From Verrucomicrobiales bacterium (GTDB taxonomy: Bacteria; Verrucomicrobiota; Verrucomicrobiia; Verrucomicrobiales; DEV007), in the NCBI GenBank assembly GCA_016795385.1, contig JAEUHI010000048.1:186001-250000 (forward strand): a stretch of DNA of 64,000 bases, read 5' to 3'. Under the pieces are notes generated by a model. It was given only the letters and a program-made list of their open reading frames with translations. It made no database searches and was not told the DNA's origin. The position numbers and the translations under genes are program-made. Positions 33,756-41,890 of this stretch are shown here, in pieces. Position 1 is the first letter of the stretch; each line of letters opens with the position of its first letter.

Positions 33756-34892
33756 ATGTTTTCGCGCATCCGGAATTTCCCGATTTTATCTTCGATCCTC
33801 CTCGTGGGGCTCGTTTTGAGGCTCGCAATGAGCGGTCTCAGCGGGTGGGGAGTCGCGGCCCTCGCGGTCGCGGCGGTCTGGTTCGCGTTTGACCTGGTCC
33901 GATGGCTCCTGCCACCACCGTCGAAGAGGACACCCCTACCGCCCCATTCCGGCAAAGGAAAAAGTGCGGGCGTGGCACCCGACCCGCTCGCCGAGCCGCT
34001 CGTGTCGCTGGTCTTCTTCCTCTCCGAAGCAAGCCGGGCCGACGAGAGTTCGATCCGGGGCTGCGTCTCGAATGCCCTCGGGCTCCGCTTTCCGGTGAAC
34101 GATCCTGATTCGGACACCTTCGTGATGCCCTTCAGTCCGCCGGATCTGAGGAAAGACGAGTCCCATATCCGTCATTTCATGGTCCGCATCCCCGAAGGGG
34201 TTTTTGCGGTGCTCGTATCGGACCGGCCCTACATCGAGAATCCCAAAGAGTTCGCCAAAGCGTCGATCCGCGACAAGCGCCTGCGCAATGCCGTCGAAAA
34301 GCATGTCGCCTGGATCTCGGTGGATCTGATGGATGCCGCCGCCGATCTCGAAAGCAACCGCCAGGCTTACCGGATCATCGGGAAGATTCTTGCTTCGATG
34401 GCGGGGCCGGATTGCCTCGCGATCTACTGCCCGGAGCTACAGCGATGCAACGAGTTCGATCCCGGCCTGATCGAGACGCTCTGTGGCGAGCACCCCCTCG
34501 GTCTTTTTGATGAGCCCACCTTCGAGCCGGTCATCGAGATCGCCGACAATCACCCGAAGATGGCCGCGGCGGTCCGGGAAGCCGTGAACCGTTGGCCGGA
34601 GTTCGTCGCCGCCTTTGAGGTGAGCAATGCCCTTCAGCGCGAGCGCTTCATCGTGAAAGCCGAATTCCGGGAAGGTCGGAAGTCGGAATTCATGTGGGTG
34701 TCGGTCCGGGAGATCCGGGATGGCGAGGTCTCGGGCATCCTCATGAACGACCCGCACGAACTTCTCGAAGTCCACCGCGGCGCCTCCGTCAGTTTTCCTC
34801 TCGACCGTCTCAACGATTGGATCTATCCCGGCCGCGACGGCTCACACATCGGAGGTTTCACCCTGGATGTGCTCGCCGACGACGAGGAATAA
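33756..34892 (+). CDS. membrane-anchored protein with C-terminal DUF2314 domain
   Basis: A 378-residue protein. Two hydrophobic segments at residues 10-45 are followed by a short linker and a central alpha/beta domain that I do not recognise (PLVSLVFFLSEASRADE ... HVAWISVDLMD ... CLAIYCPELQRCNEF). The C-terminal 90 residues match the DUF2314/YegJ pattern: REGRKSEFMWVSVREIRDG, GILMNDPHELLEVHRG, FPLDRLNDWIY. DUF2314 proteins have no known biochemical function. Stop codon lies 8 bp from the stop of the convergent oxidoreductase gene. Confidence 0.8.
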   Translation: MFSRIRNFPILSSILLVGLVLRLAMSGLSGWGVAALAVAAVWFAFDLVRWLLPPPSKRTPLPPHSGKGKSAGVAPDPLAEPLVSLVFFLSEASRADESSIRGCVSNALGLRFPVNDPDSDTFVMPFSPPDLRKDESHIRHFMVRIPEGVFAVLVSDRPYIENPKEFAKASIRDKRLRNAVEKHVAWISVDLMDAAADLESNRQAYRIIGKILASMAGPDCLAIYCPELQRCNEFDPGLIETLCGEHPLGLFDEPTFEPVIEIADNHPKMAAAVREAVNRWPEFVAAFEVSNALQRERFIVKAEFREGRKSEFMWVSVREIRDGEVSGILMNDPHELLEVHRGASVSFPLDRLNDWIYPGRDGSHIGGFTLDVLADDEE

Positions 34893-34900
34893 CACTCCCC

Positions 34901-36250
34901 TCAAAGGCTCCAGCCTTCGCGGTAGCTGTGGTGCACAAGTTTGTCGGCGGTTTCGTTGCCGGTTTTGAGGGTTTCCGGATCCCAAGTCAACTCCGTGCCA
35001 GCTCCCAGAAGCGTACCGATCACCCCGAGCAGCAGGGTCTCGGTGAGCAGCACGGCGACGTCGAAGTTCGACTTGGCCCGGGTGGGATCGCCCTTCTGGA
35101 TGGCCTCGATCCACTCCGCATAGTGACCGGGCGAGCGCTCTTCCGTCTTCGGCGGCGCCACGAACGAGGCGTGCTTGCCATCGATGATCGAAGGGTTGCC
35201 ACCGTGGCTGCCGTGCATCATCTGATGTTTGCTGCCGAGATAGACGCAGCCGTTGTCGGGCACTTGTTGATCCTCCCGCATCCCCTCGGGGCGCGGGATC
35301 GTGTATTTGCCGTCATACCAGGTGAGCTTCACTGGTCCCCGGCCCTCGGCCGCGGCGAATTCGTAGTGAATGATACAGGAAGAGGGATGAGAATCCTTCT
35401 CCGCCCCGGGCACGGCACGATCGGCTTTCTCGACCCAAACCTTCGTGGGCAGGCCCAGCTTCAACGCCCACATCGGATGGTCGATGATATGGGCGCCCAT
35501 GTCTCCGAGAGCCCCGGTGCCGTAATCGATGAATCCCCGCCATTTGAAGGGAGCGATCTGGCTGCCGTAGGGTTTGTCCGCCGCAGGGCCGAGCCAAAGA
35601 TCCCAGTTCAGCGTGTCCGGCACCGGTTCGCCGGCGGGACGCACGAGATCCTGCGGCCAGATCGGGCGATTGGTGCGGCAAAAGACCTGGCCGACTTCGC
35701 CGATCGAACCCGATTGGATGTATTCGTTGGTGAGCCGGGCTCCCTCGGCGGCATGGCCCGTATTCCCCATCTGGGTGCAGACGCCGGCCTTCTTTGCCGC
35801 GGCATGCAGCGCACGGGCTTCCGAAATCGTGAGCGTGAGCGGCTTCTCGACGTAGACGTGCTTGCCCATTTTCAGGGCGGCCATCGTCGCGACGGCGTGG
35901 AGGTGATCGGGAGTCGAGACCACGACGGCGTCGATCTTGTCGCCTTCAGTCTCGAGCATCTCGCGCCAATCGGTGTAAACTTTCGCTTCGGGGAATTTCT
36001 TGTAAGCACCGTCGGCGCGGGCCTTGTCGACATCACAGAGAGCGTAGACCGTCTGCCCCGTGGCGGCGCAGCCGTCGATATTCGCCCCGGCGCGTCCACC
36101 CGCACCGATGAAAGCGAGATTCAACTTGCCGTTCGCAGCGGTCCCCTGCCCTTTCACGAAACCGGAGAGGAGATTGAGCGAGGCGGCGGATCCGAGCGCC
36201 GTGCCGAGGAAACGGCGGCGGGACGTGGAGGAGGTGAGGTGGTTTTGCAT
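34901..36250 (-). CDS. Tat-exported Gfo/Idh/MocA family oxidoreductase
   Basis: A 449-residue oxidoreductase starting at 36250 with a twin-arginine signal (STSRRRFLGTALGSAASLNLL). FIGAGGRAG is the nucleotide-binding motif, then VVVSTPDHLH, YVEKPLTLTISEARALH with the catalytic-region EKP, CTQMGNTGHAAEGARL, GTGALGDMGAHIID. The EDWREMLETEG-like stretch is nearly identical to that of the gene at 31225-32664, indicating a recent common origin. Substrate unknown. It runs away from the promoter region that also serves the small basic protein gene on the other strand. Confidence 0.92.
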   Translation of the reverse strand: MQNHLTSSTSRRRFLGTALGSAASLNLLSGFVKGQGTAANGKLNLAFIGAGGRAGANIDGCAATGQTVYALCDVDKARADGAYKKFPEAKVYTDWREMLETEGDKIDAVVVSTPDHLHAVATMAALKMGKHVYVEKPLTLTISEARALHAAAKKAGVCTQMGNTGHAAEGARLTNEYIQSGSIGEVGQVFCRTNRPIWPQDLVRPAGEPVPDTLNWDLWLGPAADKPYGSQIAPFKWRGFIDYGTGALGDMGAHIIDHPMWALKLGLPTKVWVEKADRAVPGAEKDSHPSSCIIHYEFAAAEGRGPVKLTWYDGKYTIPRPEGMREDQQVPDNGCVYLGSKHQMMHGSHGGNPSIIDGKHASFVAPPKTEERSPGHYAEWIEAIQKGDPTRAKSNFDVAVLLTETLLLGVIGTLLGAGTELTWDPETLKTGNETADKLVHHSYREGWSL

Positions 36251-36353
36251 CAGACAAAACCCATAACCCGTGCCCGCACCCCGCGTCAATCCTGCATCCA
36301 TGGCGCGATTGTTAAGGTTTCCGAAGGATCTTTCAGAGAATGCTTTTCCCCGC

Positions 36354-36382
36354 TTGCAAACCTTGGGAACTTGTCCTAAACT
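36354..36382 (+). promoter_or_regulatory. candidate promoter of the small basic protein gene
   Basis: TTGCAA (36354-36359) and TAAACT (36377-36382) with 17-bp spacing, each matching four of six consensus bases, place a transcription start about 27 bp before the ATG. Confidence 0.45.
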
Positions 36383-36415
36383 CCGCGCTCCACCGAACTT
36401 TACCGTCCTTTTGCC

Positions 36416-36571
36416 ATGTCCCAGCACTCCAGCCTCAAGAAGTCCAGCAACGTCGGAACGAAGCGCAGCGTTCTGAAGCGCTTCGAGCGGGTCAAGCTCA
36501 TGCAGAAGCGTGGTGTCTGGCCGGAGGGTCGCTCTCCCATGGGTCTCCCCAAGACGACCCCCGAAGCCTGA
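36416..36571 (+). CDS. small basic protein of the Chlamydiae/Verrucomicrobia/Planctomycetes type
   Basis: A 51-residue, highly basic protein (MSQHSSLKKSSNVGTKRSV start, KRFERVKLMQKRG in the middle, GLPKTTPEA at the end). It matches what I recall of the small basic protein family that is restricted to Chlamydiae, Verrucomicrobia and Planctomycetes. It was found by translating the gap directly. It is likely cytoplasmic and, from composition, nucleic-acid or ribosome associated; no function is experimentally known to me. It is immediately followed by a strong terminator and is therefore a single short transcript. Its presence is strong lineage evidence. Confidence 0.88.
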   Translation: MSQHSSLKKSSNVGTKRSVLKRFERVKLMQKRGVWPEGRSPMGLPKTTPEA

Positions 36572-36594
36572 TCCCGATCGATCAACCCTTTCCC

Positions 36595-36623
36595 AGGCCC
36601 TGCTCACCGAGCAGGGCCTTTTT
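36595..36623 (+). terminator. rho-independent terminator
   Basis: An 11-bp perfect stem (AGGCCCTGCTC / GAGCAGGGCCT) with a 3-base loop is followed by five T. It separates the small basic protein gene from the pseudouridine synthase gene that starts 7 bp later. Confidence 0.92.
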
Positions 36624-36629
36624 CTTTGG

Positions 36630-37427
36630 ATGAATGACGAGGCGGAGGACAAAGGCGTTCGCCTGAATCGGTTTCTTGCCTCTTGCGGGGTGGGTTCCCG
36701 GCGCGCGTGCGACGCCCTCATCCAGGAAGGCCGCGTCGAGGTGAACGGAAAGATCACGATCGATCTCGCCACTCGCATCCATCCCGGGGATCACGTGAAA
36801 TTCGACGGGAAGATGGTGAAGGGCCAGACGCCTCTCACCGTCGTGCTCAACAAACCGAAGAAGTTCCTTTGCACAAGGGACGATCCCGAGGGGCGTGACA
36901 CGATCTACCAATTGCTGCCCAAGACCTTCGCGACCCTGCATTACGTCGGCCGGCTGGACTACGACAGCTCCGGGCTCATCCTCCTGACGAGCGATGGCGA
37001 CCTCACCGAGCGCCTCACCCATCCCCGCTTCCACGTGGAGAAGGAATACGAGGTGCTCCTCGATCGCACCTTCGAGCCCGCCTCGATCCCGACCTTGCTC
37101 GAGGGGCTCCAATTTCCCGAAGGCCTCGCCAAGGCGGAATCCATCCAGATCGAGGCCAAGCGCCGCCTCCGCGTCATTCTCACCCAAGGCTACAACCGGC
37201 AGATCCGCCGGATGTTCTCGAAGCTGGGCTACAAGGTGACCCGTCTCGAGCGCGTCCGCATCGGCAGCCTCGTCATGCCCCTTTTGGGAGTCGGCGAATA
37301 CCACATCCTCACGCATCGCGAGATCGAGGCGGCCGGATCGAATCCCGGTCCGGTGAAAAAGCGTCGCCCGCGCCATGGCGGCGACCCCTCGAAGCGACGC
37401 GAGGCCGGGTCTTCGGACGATCAGTAG
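36630..37427 (+). CDS. pseudouridine synthase, RsuA/RluB/E/F family
   Basis: A 265-residue RNA pseudouridine synthase. An N-terminal S4 RNA-binding domain (RLNRFLASCGVGSRRACDALIQEGRVEVNG) is followed by the catalytic domain with VLNKPKKFLCTRDD, the catalytic motif GRLDYDSSGLILLTSDG (Asp in GRLD), and GYNRQIRRMFSKLGYKVTRLERVRIG near the end. It isomerises a specific uridine in rRNA; the exact site cannot be told from sequence. The C-terminal tail is basic. It starts directly after a terminator; its stop overlaps the 3' end of the convergent SGNH gene by 7 bp. Confidence 0.93.
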   Translation: MNDEAEDKGVRLNRFLASCGVGSRRACDALIQEGRVEVNGKITIDLATRIHPGDHVKFDGKMVKGQTPLTVVLNKPKKFLCTRDDPEGRDTIYQLLPKTFATLHYVGRLDYDSSGLILLTSDGDLTERLTHPRFHVEKEYEVLLDRTFEPASIPTLLEGLQFPEGLAKAESIQIEAKRRLRVILTQGYNRQIRRMFSKLGYKVTRLERVRIGSLVMPLLGVGEYHILTHREIEAAGSNPGPVKKRRPRHGGDPSKRREAGSSDDQ

Positions 37428-39634
37428 ACCCGGACCGACCAGCTCTGCACCGGCTGGCGGGAAAGGCGAAGGGTGATGAGCGAACGGGCATCGTTTTCAT
37501 GGAAGCCGCGGATCATGCGGTCCTCGTAGGCGAAGGTGGGGCTGTTCGTCTCGTATCGATTCACCGCCGGAAAAGGCTGCGCTGCTCCGGGCGTCGGATC
37601 GGCCACGGTCAGCTCGAGGCGAACGCCGAGCATCGCTTCGGGTGACTCGAGCGCCCATTCATTGCGATGGAAATAGGCCCGCGGAATCCGCATCTCGAGG
37701 AGCCGGCTGCCGTCGCCATCCGTCCGCAGCGCCGACTGGATCCCCTTCGGACTGAGGATCATGTTGTAGCCGTTTCCAAAACTGCCGAGTTCCACGGAGG
37801 GCGTGAATCCCGGCCCGTCCGTGGCCCGGGTATAGATGTAGACAGGCTCGACCACTCCAAAATTCCGCACTTCACTGCCCGGACGGGCATCAATGAAGAG
37901 TTTCGCCTGCAAGGCCGCCTGATCGCCGAGATCGGGGAGTTCCAGTCCATCGAGTTTCGCGACGACATAGAGCGCTTTTTCATCCGCATCAAAACGTACC
38001 GAGGGAGCCGCGGACGGCCTCCGTTGCGCGACGGACTCCACCGCAGGGGTGAGATTGGCGTAGTCCTTCCACGCCCGCAACGGCATCTCCTCACCGAGCA
38101 CGAGATCGCGGGATGACTCCATCTCGCGCGAAAAACGCACCACTTTGCCCTCCGCTTCTAGCTGGATCCAGAGATCTTGCTGGAAGAGCGAGACGCCCTC
38201 CGGAGCGATGAACTCAAAGAGCGAAAAGACCGTCTTGTTTCCCAGAGGCGAGACCGAGAAGGGAGTCGGCTGGCCCACCCGATCCGCCATGCCCACCTGG
38301 AAGGTGCCCGAGACCGCCTTGTCGAGACCATTCACGAGATCCCATTCCACCCGCATCTGTTTGTCGACATTGACGAACTGCCTCGTCTTCCACATGGCCG
38401 TGACTGGTCCGATTCTCACCGGCAGATCCACGATCTCGGACCCGATCGTGTCCTCGAGGAAAAAGGCGAATCGACCGAATTCATCGGCCGGCTCGAGGGG
38501 AAAGAAGAGCGGGGATCCATCCCGGCTCTTCCCGACATTTGGCCGGGTGTAACGGAATTCAAGCTGGGTCGCCGTCCCCGCCGGGACCGTGTAACGTTGT
38601 CCCGCCTCGCCCGGCAGCATGGCACCGCCGACCGCAAGGCCTCCCATCGTGCCTTCTTTTGAAGCCTCGGACTGATTTCTCAACACCACCGAAACGCCGA
38701 TCGAACCATCGGTCCCGTAGTTCGCCGCTCCGGTGTAGGTGAAACTCGAGAGCGGCGGGCCATCCTTCAAGTCAGCAAAAGCCGATTCACCGAGGAATTC
38801 GTGCACCTTCAGGGAGGGGTGCACCCGCTCACGCACCGTCAATTCGGGGCCGAAATAGAAGGTCCGCTCCAGCTTGTCGCCAATGATCTCCATCGCCGCC
38901 GCCGGATGGGTATCCCGGTCGACCCCGCCCCCGAAACGCGACAGATGCCGGCCCAGATCGATGAAAAGCACCCCGTTGGCCATCGCCACTTCCTTGGCCG
39001 CGGTGGCGTAGGGGCGCTCGATCCCCCATTCCATCGCACCGCCACCGTAATTAACCATCGGCGGACCGAACAGGATCAGGTCGCTCCGGTAGTTTTTCCC
39101 GGCATCGACGATCTCCTGCAGAGCGCGTTTGTAGGTGTCGATCCCGATGAAACCGAAGGCATCGTAGATCCCGAACTGGACGAGGACGAGATCGGGCTCG
39201 TGCAGGAAGGCGTCGGTGTGGGCATGGCGCAAACCATCGAGCACCGTCCCGTCGATCGTGGTGAGATTCTCAAACGTGATCTCATCACCGAGGCGATCGG
39301 TTCGCTTTGCGCTGCCTCCTGCGGGCGGATTCAGCAGCCGGACACTCCCGGGATAGAAGAATTCGCGCGCGACCAATCCCAGAAAAACGCCAGGGTAGGA
39401 AAAAAGCGGGTTGTTGCTCTCCCACGCCGAAGGCAGCGGCGTGTAGCCGCCCATCACGTCGTCTCCCAACGCCACGACGTGGACCGGCTCGCGGCCTTCC
39501 AGCTTCGGGAAAGTGCGCGGCAGATACTCCTTCAGCCGTTCGCGCTGCTCCAAGGTCAGCGGATAGGCCGCCACTTCGCCGGCCGCCAAGACAACGATCA
39601 ACCCGGCAAGAACGGAAGCGGCGAAGGATCTCAT
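37421..39634 (-). CDS. secreted SGNH-like hydrolase with large C-terminal beta-domains
   Basis: A 737-residue exported protein beginning at ATG 39634 with a signal peptide (FAASVLAGLIVVLAAGEVAA). The N-terminal 270 residues follow the SGNH/GDSL pattern: VVALGDDVMGGY (block I, Asp in place of the usual Ser), QFGIYDAFGFIG in the position of block III, and RDTHPAAAMEIIGD with the D-x-H pair of block V. The block I Ser is replaced by Asp, so catalytic activity is uncertain. The remaining 450 residues are beta-rich and may bind carbohydrate (for example RIPRAYFHRNEWALESPEA). Substrate unknown, perhaps polysaccharide esters. Confidence 0.7.
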   Translation of the reverse strand: MRSFAASVLAGLIVVLAAGEVAAYPLTLEQRERLKEYLPRTFPKLEGREPVHVVALGDDVMGGYTPLPSAWESNNPLFSYPGVFLGLVAREFFYPGSVRLLNPPAGGSAKRTDRLGDEITFENLTTIDGTVLDGLRHAHTDAFLHEPDLVLVQFGIYDAFGFIGIDTYKRALQEIVDAGKNYRSDLILFGPPMVNYGGGAMEWGIERPYATAAKEVAMANGVLFIDLGRHLSRFGGGVDRDTHPAAAMEIIGDKLERTFYFGPELTVRERVHPSLKVHEFLGESAFADLKDGPPLSSFTYTGAANYGTDGSIGVSVVLRNQSEASKEGTMGGLAVGGAMLPGEAGQRYTVPAGTATQLEFRYTRPNVGKSRDGSPLFFPLEPADEFGRFAFFLEDTIGSEIVDLPVRIGPVTAMWKTRQFVNVDKQMRVEWDLVNGLDKAVSGTFQVGMADRVGQPTPFSVSPLGNKTVFSLFEFIAPEGVSLFQQDLWIQLEAEGKVVRFSREMESSRDLVLGEEMPLRAWKDYANLTPAVESVAQRRPSAAPSVRFDADEKALYVVAKLDGLELPDLGDQAALQAKLFIDARPGSEVRNFGVVEPVYIYTRATDGPGFTPSVELGSFGNGYNMILSPKGIQSALRTDGDGSRLLEMRIPRAYFHRNEWALESPEAMLGVRLELTVADPTPGAAQPFPAVNRYETNSPTFAYEDRMIRGFHENDARSLITLRLSRQPVQSWSVRVY

Positions 39635-39785
39635 GAATGAAAAAAGCGTCAAAGACGACCCCAAAACGGGAGAAGTGGCCGGAATCTTAGTCAAAGAGCC
39701 CCGAAATTCAAGACACTCTGACTTCCTCTCCGCCAAACAGGGGCACGCACGCCGGTTTCATCTCCCAGCCATCACGGAGGACCGA

Positions 39786-41018
39786 TCACTTCCCCACACA
39801 ATAAAGCGTCCCCGCTCCACGAAGGAGGAGGCGATCGCCAAGGGGCACGGGAACGGCCCGGAAGGTTTCGCCCTTGGCGGCATCGCCGAGGCTGCTGCGC
39901 CCGATGATCTCGAGGGTTTTCCCCGGCTTCACGACGATGACATCGCCGCCGTGAACGGTCTGGAAATAGGCATTGCCGTTGGCCACGAGAGGCGCGGCCG
40001 CGATCTCGATCCCCTCGCCCAATCGCTCGGTGAACAGCATGGCACCGGTGGCGGCATCGTAGGCCGAGGCGATCCCGCTCATGCTGGAAATGAAGAGCGT
40101 GTCGCCGACGACAACGGGAGTGGGAAGGTCGCGCCCGCCCTTGCGGGCCGTCGTCCAGAGCCGGTGGGTGGCGGTGATCTTGCCGCTGCCACCAGGCTTC
40201 ACGGCATACGCGTCGCCGGGCTTGCCGCAGACGACATAGAGTTTCCCATGGGCATAAACCGGCACCGGTTCACCCCGTCCCGTGGGCGCCTCGCAGAACC
40301 ACAATTCCTTGCCCGTGGCGGGATCATAGGCCTGCACGCCGAATTCGCCATTGAGGATGAGTTCGCGGCGGCCTTCGTGCTCGATCAGGGTCGGAGTGCT
40401 CCAGCCTCCCTTGGGTTTCGTTTCACGCGGCGTGTCCCACGCGATCTTGCCCGTAGCGGCATCGACGGCGACGAGCCGCGAAGGACCTTCGCTATCGCAA
40501 TTTTGAATGACGAGTCCATCCACGATGACGGGCGAAGCCGCGAATCCCCAGGTGCCGCCACCCATGCCCAGATCGAGAGACCATTGCTTTTTCCCCGCGA
40601 GATCCCACGCATGGAGCCCGCCAGGTCCGAAATAGGCGACCACGATCTGGCCGTTCGTGGCGCAGCTCGGCGTGGCGTAGCTGTTCATGTTGTGGATGGC
40701 CTCGGGCGTCGCGCAAGGCACGGTGTCTTCCCAGAGGATCTTGCCATCCTTCGCCGAGAGGCACATCACATATCGCTCCTTGCCATCGGCCGAGCCCCCG
40801 GTGAGAAAGAGGCGGTCCTCCCACTGGGCGGGCGACGACTGACCCGAGCCCTTCAGGGCGGTCTTCCAGACGATCTTCGAGGCATCCCACTGCACCGGCA
40901 GATCGGGTGCCGAGACCGTGCCATCGAGATGCGGGCCGCGGAATTGATTCCAGTTCTTCGCATGAAGAGCGGAGACGAATCCAAGGGCGAGTAGCGAGGG
41001 AAGCAAGGAGCGGATCAT
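39786..41018 (-). CDS. secreted PQQ-type beta-propeller protein
   Basis: A 410-residue exported propeller protein. The signal peptide (RSLLPSLLALGFVSALHA) is followed by WNQFRGPHLDGT, a typical start for PQQ-like propellers in these phyla, and repeats ending in Trp (CLSAKDGKILWEDT, GGLHAWDLAGKKQWSLD, VAVDAATGKIAWDT, QAYDPATGKELWFCE). Although the fold is that of PQQ-dependent dehydrogenases, I see no complete cofactor and calcium site; it may act as a scaffold. Its ATG overlaps the stop of the upstream methyltransferase gene (ATGA), so both are made together. Confidence 0.85.
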   Translation of the reverse strand: MIRSLLPSLLALGFVSALHAKNWNQFRGPHLDGTVSAPDLPVQWDASKIVWKTALKGSGQSSPAQWEDRLFLTGGSADGKERYVMCLSAKDGKILWEDTVPCATPEAIHNMNSYATPSCATNGQIVVAYFGPGGLHAWDLAGKKQWSLDLGMGGGTWGFAASPVIVDGLVIQNCDSEGPSRLVAVDAATGKIAWDTPRETKPKGGWSTPTLIEHEGRRELILNGEFGVQAYDPATGKELWFCEAPTGRGEPVPVYAHGKLYVVCGKPGDAYAVKPGGSGKITATHRLWTTARKGGRDLPTPVVVGDTLFISSMSGIASAYDAATGAMLFTERLGEGIEIAAAPLVANGNAYFQTVHGGDVIVVKPGKTLEIIGRSSLGDAAKGETFRAVPVPLGDRLLLRGAGTLYCVGK

Positions 41019-41740
41019 GGAGCGGGCTTTTGGAAGACAAGGAAATGCTGGATGGGCAGGAAATCGCGCACCTCCACAAAGCGGAGCCCGACAGCCTCCA
41101 TCTCGCGGGTGATCTGTTTGACGGTCATTTTGTGGAGCGGTTTGATCGGCACCTTCGGATCTTCGCCCCGGTATTCGAGAAAGACGACCCGCCCACCGGG
41201 GGCCAGACCTTTCACGATGGACTGCATCATTTCCCGCGGATGGGAGAACTCGTGATACGCATCGACCATGATCACGACATCGACCTGTCCCTCGGGCAGA
41301 CGGGTATCCTCCACCGTGCCCAGGAGCGTCTCGACGTTCGCGACCTGCTTCAGCTTTTTGCGTCCTTCGACGAAGTCCAGCATCTCCTGCTGGATATCGA
41401 CCGCGAGCACTTTTCCCTGAGGCACGAGCGGAGCGAGGAGGAAACTGAAATAGCCCGACCCGGCCCCGATATCGGCGACCACATCGTCGGGTTTGAGCTC
41501 GAGATTCTCGATCACGAGGGAGGGCTTTTCCTCCCCTTCGCGGTCGCGCCGCTCGAGCCACGAGATGGCGTGCGAGCTGACCGTCTGGGAGATTTCACGT
41601 CCCATGTAGACCTTGCCGGTGCCGTCGCGTGAGGGCTCCTTGGACGAATAGACGGATTCGTCGCCCCGCATCGCCGGGACGCCCAAGAGCAGCCCGGAGA
41701 TCAGGGCGATTCCACCAAGAACGGAAAAACCACGCGACAT
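41015..41740 (-). CDS. exported class-I SAM-dependent methyltransferase
   Basis: A 241-residue methyltransferase with an N-terminal signal peptide (RGFSVLGGIALISGLLLGVPAMRG), which is unusual because SAM is cytoplasmic. The Rossmann-type motif I is VVADIGAGSGYFS, followed by LAVDIQQEML, and by VDVVIMVDAYHEF in place of motif II-III. Start at 41740 is the start of the signal peptide; ATG 41770 is possible. It is translationally coupled to the PQQ propeller gene. It could be membrane-anchored by an uncleaved signal, or a pseudo-enzyme in the periplasm. Confidence 0.85.
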   Translation of the reverse strand: MSRGFSVLGGIALISGLLLGVPAMRGDESVYSSKEPSRDGTGKVYMGREISQTVSSHAISWLERRDREGEEKPSLVIENLELKPDDVVADIGAGSGYFSFLLAPLVPQGKVLAVDIQQEMLDFVEGRKKLKQVANVETLLGTVEDTRLPEGQVDVVIMVDAYHEFSHPREMMQSIVKGLAPGGRVVFLEYRGEDPKVPIKPLHKMTVKQITREMEAVGLRFVEVRDFLPIQHFLVFQKPAP

Positions 41741-41890
41741 GCGCGAATCATGAACGTTTTGCCGGACCATGCAATCCTCGAGTGACGCCGATATGCGTCC
41801 GTTTGTCAGGATCACGGAGAATCCAAAGGTTTGGAAAGGATGAAATTTGGGCATTGCCGGAGGGCCGCGGCCAGTATAACCTCGCGCCCT

